Assembly (NCBI RefSeq): GCF_000764495.1
Contig: NZ_JRLB01000110.1
Location: 1-64,000 of the forward strand
Direction of reading: 5' to 3'
Length of the DNA: 64,000 nt
DNA from: Nitrincola sp. A-D6
GTDB taxonomy: Bacteria > Pseudomonadota > Gammaproteobacteria > Pseudomonadales > Balneatricaceae
The notes beneath the pieces were generated by a model that was given only the letters and a program-made list of their open reading frames with translations, was not told where the DNA came from and did not search any database. Within the stretch, counting starts at the first letter, position 1. Each line of letters opens with the position of its first letter. The translations under genes were made by a program, and so were the position numbers. Positions 51,738 through 61,285 of this stretch are shown here, in pieces.

Positions 51738-52609
51738 TCAGTGCAGGGTTTCTCCAGCCGGACGCTGATCTTCAGTTAATGCCAAAATATCCTCACGATC
51801 AAACTGATAGATCGCATTACAAAACTGGCAATCAACACTGATATGGCCACCCTGCTCCCCCGCCGCAGCCAGTAATTCATCACGACCGACCAGTTGCAGT
51901 GCCCGCCCACAGCGCTCACGAGAACAATCACAATAAAACTCCAGACTCTGTGCATCATAAAGACGGCACTTCTCCTGATGAAATAAGCGGTACAGCATTG
52001 ACTCATTATCCAGTGTCAGCAGTTCTTCTTGTGTTAACGTATCAGCAAGTACACTAATACGGTTCCAATCTTCTTCACTTTCACCTCCCGCCGCCGGCAA
52101 CACCTGTAACAGCATACCCGCCGCACGTTCACCATCACACGCCAACTGAATACGGGTAGGTAGTTGTTCTGAGCGACTAAAATAGTCTTCCAGGCAGGCT
52201 GCAAGTGACTCTTGCTCCATCGGCACAACACCCTGATAACGCTTCCCATTGGCAGGTTCAATCGTCAAGCCCAAACGCCCCTGAGAAAAAAGCTCAGCAA
52301 AACTCTGCGCATCGGGCAACTCACCGTCAATCCGCGCAATGCCGCGAACCTGCTGATGGTGACTACACTCAGCCATTAACAGGCGTAGAGCCCCTTCCCC
52401 TGGGCCTGCAATATCAGGCGACCATCAAACTTTAGCGTTGAGCTTAGCAGAGCGACGGCAGCCAGCATTTCACCCAATAGCTTCTGTACTTTTAGTGGGT
52501 AGGTGTTGCGCTCCATCACCGCTGCATAACTAGTCTGCAAACCGGCCACAACTCCGCGAACGTCGGCTTCATCAAAAAGGACTCGCTGGATTTTATCCGC
52601 TGAACTCAT
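51738..52609 (-). CDS. hslO: 33 kDa chaperonin, redox-regulated Hsp33 (frame interrupted)
   Basis: A holdase chaperone activated by oxidative stress when four zinc-bound cysteines oxidise. The N-terminal 77 residues (MSSADKIQRVLFDEADVRGVVA) end at a stop at about 52376, in GKGLYAC. One G added to a GGGG run gives GKGALRLLMAECSHHQQVRGIAR and about 290 aa, normal length. The C-terminal redox switch CDCSRERC and then CQFC is intact. It precedes pckA (as in E. coli pckA-hslO-hslR, but with a PAP2 gene between hslO and hslR). Confidence 0.93.
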
Positions 52610-52708
52610 AGACTATTTTCCACTCTTGCTACGACGCCAGACTTTTAGCTGACATCTATGACTGTTACTATAGAATTTGATTTTATCACAACCCAGAAAG
52701 ATAAACGC

Positions 52709-53493
52709 ATGACATCACCCCCCCTGTGTTTGGCAGTCAATGGCGTCCGGCTCCATTGATTTTAATGCATTTAGCGGCCTTACTGCTGATACTCAGCTTT
52801 ATATATCCCGCTGGTTTTCAACTATGGCGACAAGTTGACAACAGTGTTTTTTTTGCGCTCAACGGCACCCTGTCAGAGGGTGGCACCTGGGCGTGGATCT
52901 GGGCGTGGGCCAATACACGCTACAAAGATATGCTCTTGGCCGTAGTCATGCTGCTATTCCTTGTATTCCCCGGGTTCGGCTTCAAACGGTCGCAACTGCA
53001 GCAAGCGTTGGTAGGTTTTCTGGTGCTGATGTTTGTACTGGTGCCTTTGCGTTATTTTTTCTACGAATTTGCTAAACAACTGGATCTAAGCGGACCCAGT
53101 CCCTCTATGGTGCTATCTCCAGCTTACTTACTCACTGAACTGTTTCCAGTCATACCGGCCAAGGATGGTTCCAGTCGCAGCTTTCCAGGCGATCATGCCA
53201 CCGTGCTGATTCTCTGGGCAGCCTACCTGATCATGAATACCCGCTGTCTTGGCAGCTATCTCGCTGTACTGCTGGCTACCCTGATGATCTTGCCACGGAT
53301 GGTCGGTGGCGCTCATTGGTTCAGTGATGTGGCGGTAGGTGGATTTGCTGTAGCCTTACCTGTGCTTGCCTGGGCCTTCTACTCCCCGCTCTTACTGGGA
53401 CTCACACGCTGGATGGAGAAAGCTTTTCTGCCGCTATTCCGTCTGCTCGGCCGAATACCCTTGCTGAATCGGCTGCCATTTTTCAATCCTTGA
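52709..53493 (+). CDS. PAP2-family membrane phosphatase (start region lacks one base)
   Basis: A membrane phosphatase of the PAP2 (type 2 phosphatidic acid phosphatase) superfamily with about six membrane segments. The core is KDGSSRSFPGDHATVLILWAAYL and RMVGGAHWFSDVAVGG, so the usual PSGH motif is FPGDH, with the catalytic histidines kept. The frame opens at GTG 52726, but ATG 52709 followed by ACATCA and a seven-C run would join it if the run were eight C, giving MTSPPPVFGSQWRPAP and about 261 aa. I take the longer form. It is inserted between hslO and hslR. The substrate could be a lipid or isoprenoid phosphate. Confidence 0.8.
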
Positions 53494-53502
53494 TTAAAGG
53501 AT

Positions 53503-53901
53503 CTAATCCCAGCTGCCCTTGATACGCAATAATTCACGGCGGCTCTTTTTGTCGGGGCGGTGTTCAGGGGCGCTGCCAAGCATCTTACGCTGTGCGGCAT
53601 GCGCCTCACGCTGAGCCACGCTCTGCTCTGTTTCACGATAGAGTGCCTGCGCTTCAGCGGCACCACGACGCTGATCTGACAAGGCCAGCACAGCCACCGT
53701 TTTTTCTTCATAGCCTTGGCGCAAGGTAATTTCCGCTCCCACTTCAACCATTTTGCTACTTTTAGCGCGAACACCATCATAGTGCACCTTTCCGCCCTCA
53801 ATCATCTGCTTGGCCAGCGCCCGTGTTTTATAAAAACGCGCAGCCCACAACCACTTATCCAGGCGAATTTTCTGATCGGAATGAGAATAGTGTTGGGTCA
53901 T
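53503..53901 (-). CDS. hslR: Heat-shock RNA-binding protein Hsp15
   Basis: A 132-aa S4-domain protein that in E. coli binds stalled, free 50S subunits carrying nascent chains. The S4 domain spans about residues 8-72, with IRLDKWLWAARFYKTRALAKQMIEGGKV. A basic C-terminal tail (KSRRELLR) follows. It overlaps the upstream HAD gene by 4 bases and is convergent with the PAP2 gene (9-bp gap). The yrfG-hslR order is conserved with E. coli. Confidence 0.94.
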   Translation of the reverse strand: MTQHYSHSDQKIRLDKWLWAARFYKTRALAKQMIEGGKVHYDGVRAKSSKMVEVGAEITLRQGYEEKTVAVLALSDQRRGAAEAQALYRETEQSVAQREAHAAQRKMLGSAPEHRPDKKSRRELLRIKGSWD

Positions 53902-54557
53902 TTTTCGGGCATAACCTCGATAAAGTGATCTATAAAAGGAAACTCTGTAATAGCACGGGGTTCAGACTGACTGTCTGGTTGTACAATGGATAGTAAATAA
54001 CGAATGCCATAGGTCTGAGCTGAACGCAAAACCGCCAGACTATCATCTACTAAAAGTGTACGCTCGGGGTTAAACGGCTCTACTTGCTGTAACTGATGCC
54101 AGAAGGCCTGATCCTCTTTAGGATAACGAAAATCATGAGAGCTGATCACGCGATCAACCAGGGTATCAATAGCCGTTTTTTCAATTTTCAACGACAGGCT
54201 CCCCCGATGGGCATTGGTCACTATCACCGAACGGATACCCGCATGACGTACAGCCAGCAAAAAGTCTTCGACATGCGGCCTGAAACGGATACGCTCAGCT
54301 ATTTCACGTTTCAGGGCGGTGATGGGCACACCCAGTTGCTCCGTCCAGTAATCCAGGCAGTACCAGTTTAGTGTTCCCTGCTCCTTACGAATACGCTCAT
54401 GCAACCAGGCTCGCGCCTCGCCCGCCTCAAGCTGATGTATTTCAGCGTAGCGCAGCGGCAAAAACTCCAGCCAAAAGTAGCTATCAAAGTGCAGATCCAG
54501 CAGTGTGCCATCCATGTCCAACAGCAAGGTATCAATTTCTTTCCAGTCCAGCATCAT
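53898..54557 (-). CDS. yrfG: HAD hydrolase, YrfG type (GMP/IMP nucleotidase)
   Basis: A 219-aa soluble HAD phosphatase. Motif I is LLLDMDGTLLDLHFDSYFW, motif II is SVIVTNAHRGSL, and motifs III-IV include FRYPKEDQAFW and LLVDDSLAVLRSA. The cap is helical. In E. coli, YrfG dephosphorylates purine nucleotides; that specificity is inferred by position next to hslR and by whole-length similarity. It overlaps hslR by 4 bases and is divergent from cysQ. Confidence 0.85.
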   Translation of the reverse strand: MMLDWKEIDTLLLDMDGTLLDLHFDSYFWLEFLPLRYAEIHQLEAGEARAWLHERIRKEQGTLNWYCLDYWTEQLGVPITALKREIAERIRFRPHVEDFLLAVRHAGIRSVIVTNAHRGSLSLKIEKTAIDTLVDRVISSHDFRYPKEDQAFWHQLQQVEPFNPERTLLVDDSLAVLRSAQTYGIRYLLSIVQPDSQSEPRAITEFPFIDHFIEVMPEK

Positions 54558-54648
54558 CCCGCCTGTTTCTCTTTTATACTGTTTAGAGTATGAACGCTTG
54601 CCTGGCGCTTTTAAAGTCTACGACCCATGCATTACTAATAGGAACACC

Positions 54649-55467
54649 ATGTACCACACACTCTTACCGTCTCTGAAACAGTTAGCCTGTGATGCTGGCG
54701 ATGTCATCATGCAGATCTATCAGGATCAAAACCATTGGAATACACAACAGAAAAGTAATGACACACCGGTAACAGCCGCCGACCTGGCCGCACACAAGCT
54801 ATTGGTGCAGGGCCTGCAACAACTCACCCCCGACATACCGATACTCAGTGAGGAAGCTGAAATTCCTGACTGGCAACAACGGCAACACTGGTCTCGCTAC
54901 TGGTTGCTCGACCCGCTTGATGGCACCCGGGAGTTTTTGCAACGTAACGGTGAATTTACTGTCAACATCGCTCTTATTGATGCCGGCCAGGCACAACTTG
55001 GGTTAGTGTATGCTCCCGACAGCGAAACTCTGTACTGGGGGAGCGCCGCTACCGGAGCGTGGAAAAGCCAACGTTCAGGACCCGGCTTGGCGATCAATAC
55101 GCGCCCAACTGCAGATAAACTGACGCTATTGACCAGCCGCCGTCACAGCCAGCATGAGTCAGCCGCCATTGCCCAACTTTTGCCAGCCGACTCAACCAAC
55201 AACATAACCACCCTATGCCTCGGCAGCTCGCTAAAGCTGTGCCGAATTGCCGAGGGGCAAGCCGATTTATACTTACGCTTATCCCCCACCAGCGAGTGGG
55301 ACACAGCCGCAGGCCAGGCCATACTGGAAGCAGCCGGTGGTGAATTGCTGCAGTTGCCTGAACTCAATCCACTGCCATACAACAGCAAAGCGTCATTGGA
55401 GAATCCCGGCTTTATTGCCAGCGGCCAAAAGCGCTCTAACTGGCGGTCTATATCCCTGCCCGACTGA
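54649..55467 (+). CDS. cysQ: 3'(2'),5'-bisphosphate nucleotidase CysQ
   Basis: Removes the 3' phosphate from PAP and PAPS, preventing toxic accumulation in sulfate assimilation. The chosen ATG 54649 (MYHTLLPSLKQLACDAG) has an AGGA site and gives 272 aa; an upstream extension is not conserved. The inositol-monophosphatase-type metal site is ILSEEAEI (Glu-Glu), WLLDPLDGTREFLQRNGEFTVNIAL (two Asp) and SEWDTAAGQAILEAAGG. It is divergent from yrfG and followed after 217 bp by sodB. Confidence 0.95.
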   Translation: MYHTLLPSLKQLACDAGDVIMQIYQDQNHWNTQQKSNDTPVTAADLAAHKLLVQGLQQLTPDIPILSEEAEIPDWQQRQHWSRYWLLDPLDGTREFLQRNGEFTVNIALIDAGQAQLGLVYAPDSETLYWGSAATGAWKSQRSGPGLAINTRPTADKLTLLTSRRHSQHESAAIAQLLPADSTNNITTLCLGSSLKLCRIAEGQADLYLRLSPTSEWDTAAGQAILEAAGGELLQLPELNPLPYNSKASLENPGFIASGQKRSNWRSISLPD

Positions 55468-55684
55468 GGAGCACTTTAGGGTCATCCCTTGAATTTCACA
55501 GACTCACCCCAAGATAAAAGAGTGAAGGTAGGTGATTAAAGACCTATTCAGCTTTTGTGGTTCACACCTTTACAGCACAAAATACACACTTTTTGTATCA
55601 TGATAGATGCAAATTTCGGTGCTATGATTAAGCAACATTAAGCCACATTGATTTAAACCTGTCAGATAATAAGGTACATATATT

Positions 55685-56269
55685 ATGAGTTTCGAACTAC
55701 CCGCACTTCCCTATGCCAAAGACGCACTGGAACCCCACATCTCTGCTGAGACCCTGGAATACCACCATGGCAAGCACCACAACACCTATGTGGTCAAACT
55801 GAATGGACTGGTTCCCGGTACAGAATTTGAAGGCAAGTCACTGGAAGACGTGATCAAAGCTGCACCAGCCGGCCCTGTTTTTAATAATGCTGCGCAGGTT
55901 TGGAACCACACCTTCTACTGGAACTGCCTGTCTCCAAACGGTGGCGGTGCTCCAACGGGTGCTTTGGCAGATGCCATCAATGCCAAATGGGGTTCTTTCG
56001 AGAAGTTCCAGGAAGAGTTTAATGATCGTGCGGTTAACAACTTCGGTTCCAGCTGGACCTGGTTGGTTAAAAATGCCGACGGATCACTGGAAATCGTCAA
56101 CACCAGCAATGCCGGTACGCCGATGACCAATGGCCAGACCGCCGTGCTCACCGTTGATCTGTGGGAACACGCCTACTATATCGATTACCGCAACCTGCGC
56201 CCTGACTACCTGAAAGGTTTCTGGGCTCTGGTTAACTGGGATTTTGCCAACCAGAACTTTGCTGGCTAA
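55685..56269 (+). CDS. sodB: Superoxide dismutase, iron type
   Basis: Converts superoxide to hydrogen peroxide and oxygen. The 194-aa protein matches E. coli SodB almost end to end. Metal ligands lie in [24 protein letters not shown] and [13 protein letters not shown]. The glutamine in NNAAQVWNH is the Fe-type second-sphere residue, and [10 protein letters not shown] is also the Fe-form pattern. The 217-bp upstream region holds a TATGAT-like -10 but no clear -35. A strong terminator follows, abutting the next gene. Confidence 0.97.
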   Translation: MSFELPALPYAKDALEPHISAETLEYHHGKHHNTYVVKLNGLVPGTEFEGKSLEDVIKAAPAGPVFNNAAQVWNHTFYWNCLSPNGGGAPTGALADAINAKWGSFEKFQEEFNDRAVNNFGSSWTWLVKNADGSLEIVNTSNAGTPMTNGQTAVLTVDLWEHAYYIDYRNLRPDYLKGFWALVNWDFANQNFAG

Positions 56270-56289
56270 TCACAACAGAAGGTGGATTC

Positions 56290-56315
56290 AAGACCGCGCC
56301 TGGCGCGGTCTTTTT
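56290..56315 (+). terminator. Intrinsic terminator after sodB
   Basis: A 10-bp stem (AAGACCGCGC/GCGCGGTCTT) with a 3-nt CTG loop, then a T-run of five, 20 bp after the sodB stop. It ends about 5 bp before the next start codon. Confidence 0.85.
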
Positions 56316-56319
56316 GTAT

Positions 56320-56976
56320 ATGATGACAGGTAACTCCAGACAGGTAACTTCTGCACAGCAGGACTGCCACCCAGAGCTTTTGCAGTTGGTGGAGCGCCAC
56401 CGCAAACATCAATTTCAAAAACCAATCGCCGACTTTAATCAGCGTGCTTTCCAGCAGGCAGAGCAGCAATGGCTTGCGCATGGCGGACCGCTAATTCTGG
56501 ATTCAGGCTGTGGTGTCGGTGACTCTACACGTTTTCTGGCTGAGCAGCATCCGGATCACCTGGTCATGGGCCTTGACCGGTCTGTACATCGCCTGCAGCG
56601 TCAGCGTCCTGACTTGCCTGCTAATGCGCTACTGCTACGTACTGATCTGGTAGACTTCTGGCGTCTTGCGGCCTCGGCCGGCTGGCAGCCCGACAGACAT
56701 TTTCTCTTCTACCCCAACCCCTATCCAAAACCCTCTCAGTTAAGCCGCCGCTTCCATGCACACCCAGTATTTCCGGCTATGGTCACTCTGAGCAAGCAGC
56801 TTGAAGCGCGCAGCAACTGGAAAATTTATTTGCAGGAACTTCAGACCGGACTAGCCGCCTATGGCATCCACAGCCTGATCGAGCCCATAGAGGCTGACAG
56901 CCCTGCCGTATCCGCATTTGAGCGTAAGTACCGAGCCAGTCAGCAACCTCTATGGAAGCTGATTACTCAATCTTGA
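56320..56976 (+). CDS. TrmB-like SAM-dependent methyltransferase (divergent)
   Basis: A 218-aa class I methyltransferase related to tRNA (guanine-N7-) methyltransferase TrmB. The SAM motif is ILDSGCGVGDSTRFLAEQHP. The TrmB PDPWxKKRH motif is replaced by YPNPYPKPSQLSRRFH, so the catalytic/tRNA-contact loop is altered. The N-terminal GNSRQVTSAQQ start matches a gammaproteobacterial subgroup. The ATG (56320 or 56323) lies right after the sodB terminator with no Shine-Dalgarno sequence between them. Whether it modifies tRNA G46 or another target is not known. It overlaps the convergent lipoprotein gene by 14 bases. Confidence 0.75.
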   Translation: MMTGNSRQVTSAQQDCHPELLQLVERHRKHQFQKPIADFNQRAFQQAEQQWLAHGGPLILDSGCGVGDSTRFLAEQHPDHLVMGLDRSVHRLQRQRPDLPANALLLRTDLVDFWRLAASAGWQPDRHFLFYPNPYPKPSQLSRRFHAHPVFPAMVTLSKQLEARSNWKIYLQELQTGLAAYGIHSLIEPIEADSPAVSAFERKYRASQQPLWKLITQS

Positions 56977-57484
56977 CACCCGCCAGGCGCTGTTCAATCA
57001 GACTCATACGCTGACGCGTCTGAGCGATAAACATATCGGCGGCATGATAAGAGCCAACATCACCGCCACCATTACGGTTAAAGGCTTCACTGACCGCTTC
57101 CTGACGTGTATCCAGCCAGGTATTCTGCTCATCGATTTCTCTTACTCTCGCCATATCGGGCAAATAGTCGAGGAACTCATGAAACAGCACATAGAGTTGC
57201 GCATCATATAGATAGGCAATATTGGTGATGGTACGCCCCATCTCCCGCTCATCAGACTGTTCACGCAACTGCGTTTCCAGATAACGGATAGGCTGAGTGT
57301 AATTTGGCGACCAGTCCAGTGATGTAATTAAGGGTGGCTCCGTCACTTGCGCTGTTGCTGCTGATGCTGTGGGCTCAGGAGCACTTCGGCCAAAGCCGGG
57401 AACCTGTATGTTACTGCAAGCCGAAACCAGAAACATGGCTGTCAGCAGACTGCCTGTCCGGATAAGTGAAGCCGGTGTTTTCAT
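56963..57484 (-). CDS. Putative lipoprotein, LprI-like
   Basis: A 173-aa secreted lipoprotein. A signal peptide with lipobox LVSAC ends at Cys23, which would be lipidated and carried to the outer membrane (Ser follows at +2, so Lol export is expected). A proline/alanine-rich linker follows. The C-terminal helical part has EQNTWLDTRQEAVSEAF, NGGGDVGSY and IAQTRQRMSLIEQRL. This resembles the pattern of the LprI/DUF1311 lysozyme-inhibitor group; that link is weak and inferred. It overlaps the TrmB-like gene and lies 26 bp after tesA on the same strand. Confidence 0.6.
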   Translation of the reverse strand: MKTPASLIRTGSLLTAMFLVSACSNIQVPGFGRSAPEPTASAATAQVTEPPLITSLDWSPNYTQPIRYLETQLREQSDEREMGRTITNIAYLYDAQLYVLFHEFLDYLPDMARVREIDEQNTWLDTRQEAVSEAFNRNGGGDVGSYHAADMFIAQTRQRMSLIEQRLAGVKIE

Positions 57485-57510
57485 ACTAAGAAATCCATAA
57501 TACCAAGAGA

Positions 57511-58125
57511 TTAGGTGCCATCCGCGCCAAGCATCAGCAGCGGTTCCAGATAAGGCCAGACATTGTCCAGAATCAGTGGCTGTGCCGCCGCATTGGGATG
57601 ATGCCCATCAGACTGCATCAGATTCCAGTCCAGTGCAACATTTTCAAGCAAAAAGGGAACTCTGGGCACCGCATACTGGTCTGCTATTTCAGCATACAGG
57701 TTAAAGAAAGCTTCGGTATACTGAGGTCCGTAATTCGGTGGTATACGTATACCGATAAGTAGCACCTGGCTTCCTGCATCCAGACTCTGCTCTACCAGTG
57801 ATTTGAGATTTTTACGTATAACTGCAACCGACAGCCCTCGTAAGGCATCGTTAGCACCCAGCTCAATCACTACGATGTCCGGCCGGTGCTGTGACAGCAA
57901 TGCAGGCAAGCGCGTCAGCCCACCGCTGGTTGTTTCACCACTGACACTGGCGTTGATTACCTGATAATCTGTATCAGTTGCCTGCAAGCGCTCATCCAAC
58001 AAAGCTACCCAGCCTTGCTCGGGTGAAATACCGTAAGCAGCTGACAAGCTGTCACCGACGACCAGCAGGGTATTTGCGCTAACTGAAGCTGATACGAATA
58101 AAACCAAGGAAATGAGATAACGCAT
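57511..58125 (-). CDS. tesA: Multifunctional esterase/thioesterase I
   Basis: A periplasmic SGNH hydrolase (TesA: thioesterase I, protease I, lysophospholipase L1 in E. coli). The start is ATG 58125 with an AGGAG ribosome site. A signal peptide (about residues 1-17, ending SASVSA) precedes the mature enzyme. SGNH blocks are GDSLSAAYG (Ser26), SVSGETTSGGL, IELGANDALRG and the C-terminal SDGHHPN (Asp173 and His176). Length (204 aa) is normal. Its start codon overlaps, on the opposite strand, that of the ABC ATPase gene. Confidence 0.95.
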   Translation of the reverse strand: MRYLISLVLFVSASVSANTLLVVGDSLSAAYGISPEQGWVALLDERLQATDTDYQVINASVSGETTSGGLTRLPALLSQHRPDIVVIELGANDALRGLSVAVIRKNLKSLVEQSLDAGSQVLLIGIRIPPNYGPQYTEAFFNLYAEIADQYAVPRVPFLLENVALDWNLMQSDGHHPNAAAQPLILDNVWPYLEPLLMLGADGT

Positions 58126-58819
58126 GACGCTCCTGAACTCTGATGAAATTATTCTTGAGGCACAGAATGTCGCAAAATGGTTCCCGGCACAAGCACAACG
58201 CCTGAACCTGTTCAGCGATTTAAACCTCACTATTCACGCCGGCCAGACACTCGCCATCGTTGGCCGTTCAGGGGCGGGAAAATCCACCTTATTAAGTCTG
58301 CTTGCCGGACTCGACCAACCCAGTGAGGGCCAGATTAAACTGGTTGGACGTTCTCTCAGCGACATGGATGATAAAACCCGCGCGGATCAGCGTGCCCGTT
58401 ATATCAGTTTTATTTTCCAATCGTTTCATTTACTTCCTGAACTGACGGCGTTGGACAATGTACGTCTGGCACTGGAAATTCGATCAGACAAAGAGGCTGA
58501 CCAAAAAGCTCGCCATTGGTTAACTGAAGTAGGCTTAGCCGAGCGAATGCAGCACTACCCGGCGCAACTCTCTGGTGGTGAACAGCAACGCGTCGCCATT
58601 GCACGCGCCTTTGCCACCCGCCCCGCACTGCTATTTGCCGATGAGCCAACCGGCAACCTGGATGAAGAAACCGGACATCAGATTATTGAGCAGCTATTCG
58701 CCCTGAATGCCAAGGAAAATACCACGCTGATCCTGATCACCCATGACCAGGAACTAGCCGCACGCTGTGAGCGCTGTGTGACGCTGCATGCCGGACAACT
58801 GCATGAGAAAACCACATGA
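58124..58819 (+). CDS. ybbA: ABC transporter ATP-binding protein, YbbA type
   Basis: A 231-aa ATPase of the LolD/MacB-like family. Walker A is [17 protein letters not shown], the signature is [14 protein letters not shown] and Walker B is [14 protein letters not shown]. It overlaps the permease gene by 4 bases and is divergent from tesA with shared start-codon bases; the tesA-ybbA-ybbP order is that of E. coli. These MacB/FtsX-type systems usually do mechanotransmission or lipid/lipoprotein work rather than classic transport; the substrate is unknown. Confidence 0.93.
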   Translation: MTLLNSDEIILEAQNVAKWFPAQAQRLNLFSDLNLTIHAGQTLAIVGRSGAGKSTLLSLLAGLDQPSEGQIKLVGRSLSDMDDKTRADQRARYISFIFQSFHLLPELTALDNVRLALEIRSDKEADQKARHWLTEVGLAERMQHYPAQLSGGEQQRVAIARAFATRPALLFADEPTGNLDEETGHQIIEQLFALNAKENTTLILITHDQELAARCERCVTLHAGQLHEKTT

Positions 58820-61282
58820 AAGGATTTCGGCTTCTGTTATTACGTCAGTTAGGCACTCAGTTACGCACTACAGAATGGCGTGCGCTGCTGTTCGCCACCT
58901 GGATCGCCATCGCACTGGCAACACTACTGTCACTACTTGGCGACCGTCTTGAGCGTGGTCTGTTACGCGAAAGTGCCGCTATGCTAGGTGCCGATCTGGT
59001 ACTCAGCAGCCAGCGACCAATCAATCCCGAACGCCTGGAGCTGGCACGCAATGCCGGTCTGGAAACCACTGAAGTGGCGCAGTTTCCAAGTATGATCCAT
59101 GTAGATAAAGAGATGATGCTGGTCTCGGTTCGCGCCGCAACGCCACCCTACCCCCTGAGAGGCAGATACGAACACAGCCGGAACAGTTAACGCAGATGCC
59201 GCCGCCGGGTGAAGTCTGGGTTGAGGCCCGAATTCTATCTCAGCTTGGGCTGGCGCGCGGTGACAGCATCACACTGGGTTACAGCGAGTTACGTATTGGC
59301 GCTGAAATGCTCAGCTCGCCCGACCGCGGTACAGGTTTTCGCAGTTTCAGTCCGCAACTGGTGATGCACAGTGATGATCTCGATGCCACCGGCATTCTCG
59401 CCCCCGGTAGTCGTGCGCAATTTCGTTTACTCATGGCAGGACCGGCTGACGTACTGGAACAATTTGAGATCCAGCTACAGGATTCTTTGTCCTCTGATGA
59501 ACAGCTGTTCAGTCTCCGAGCTGATCAGCCAATGACAGGGGCCGCTCTTGGCAGCGCACTCAGTTATCTAAAACTCACAGCGCTGATTGCGCTGCTGCTG
59601 GCCGCACTGACCATTTTTCTCAGCCTGCGGCGTTTCAGTAATGGCCAACACAAACGCTGCGCCTTACTCCTCAGCCTGGGCATGAGTGCTAACGACCTGA
59701 TCAGACTTTACCTCTGCCAACTGTTGATTGCCTGGTTAGCTCTATCGCTGCTAGGCACACTAACCGGCGTACTACTGGAACAGTTGATTCTAAGCTGGCT
59801 AAACGAACTGCTGCCTGAGCAGCTCCCCCAGCCAACAGCCTGGCGCTATCTCAGCGGCAGCGCCATGGGTTTCTCGCTACTGATCCTGCTGGGCCTGCCG
59901 CCGGTGCTGCAACTGTCACGGGTGGCGGTGTCTTCGTTGTTCCGGGATGAGGTCAGCGCTTCAGACAAGCGTGCTGTATCCATCCAACTGGTCTGCTTCG
60001 CACTGTTAGCCGCGGCCTTGCTCACTTTTCTGGAAGCCCCGCTGGCCGCCTTAACCCTGTTGCTGCTAATTTTAATCGGTGGAGCCGTATTCGGCTGGAT
60101 AGCGCAGCGCAGCTTGCGTTTGTTGACTCGTCCGCTGGCGAACAAACTGCTACTTGGGCGTTTACTCTTGATGCGTCTTGAACAACAAAAGCGCTGGCAC
60201 CGTTTACAGGCAGGTGTTGTCATTCTGCTAATGACCCTGCTTAGCCTGGTATGGATCAGCCGCACTGACCTGTTAGCAGACTGGCAAGCTCAGATTCCTG
60301 ATGAGACGCAAACTACTTCGTAGTGAATATTCAGCCCTGGCAAACCGAACCCCTGCAAGCCTTCCTGCAACAGGAGGGGATCAACAGTCAACTCTATCCC
60401 ATGATCAGAGGCCGCATTGCGACACTGAACGGTGACCCGATTCGTGAACAAATGAATCCTGAACAATTGGAACACAACACCCTTAATCGTGAGCTCAATC
60501 TTAGTTGGAGCAACCATCCGCCAGGCCATAATCGTCTGGTCGCTGGCAACTGGTGGACAAGGGATACCCCGGATGCTGAAATTTCAGTAGAGCGTGAAAT
60601 GGCAGAAGAGTTGGGGCTCATCCCGGGTGATCGTTTAGGTTTTGACCTGGGCGGTTTAACCGTTGAGGCACGCATCACCAGCTTACGCGAGGTAGAGTGG
60701 GCTTCTTTCCAGCCTAACTTTTACGTTATTTTCAATCAGGCCGCCCTGCAGGAAATGCCGGCCACCTTTATTACCAGCTTCAGGCTCACGCCAGATCAGA
60801 ATGCGCTGGCTACACAACTGGTGCGCGAGTTTCCATCGCTGACACTGATCGATATAGACCAGTTACTGCAGCAGATTGCCACCTGGATACAACGACTCGG
60901 GGACAGCTCCGCCTTAATACTGTCGCTGACACTCTTCTGCGGGGCGCTACTGATGCTACTGACCCTCAGGCAAGCACTGGATCAGCGCCGTTATGAAAGC
61001 GCGTTGCTGCAAACCCTGGGTGCCAGCGCACGCCAAACCCAACAACTGGATCTGCTGGAGTTAATGTTATTGGGACTGGTGTGCGGAATACTGGCCGTAT
61101 TGACAGCTGAGGCCACCCTGGCCTTACTCTATCTATACCTGCTAAAGCTGGAACCGGATCTGCATCCGCTGATGTGGATTTTACTGCCGGTCGCATCAAC
61201 AGGTTTTTTCACCCTCAGTGGTGCATTGATGCGACGCCAATTGACGCTTCCCCAGTGTTACCGGCTATTGCGAACAGGCTGA
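58816..61282 (+). CDS. ybbP: ABC transporter permease, YbbP type (two frame breaks)
   Basis: A large MacB-type permease with a long periplasmic domain and about ten membrane segments in three blocks (FtsX-like cores). The frame is broken twice: near 59162 (AGAGGCAGATACG, needing one base to read RGQIRTQPEQLTQMPPPGEVWVEA) and near 60311 (GACGCAAACTAC, needing one base to read PNYFVVNIQPWQ). With both fixed it is about 822 aa, a normal length. FtsX-type cores occur near LALVLLSLG and ALLQTLGASARQTQQLDLLE. It forms a unit with ybbA and ends 3 bp before convergent rpiA. Confidence 0.9.
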
Positions 61283-61285
61283 CGA

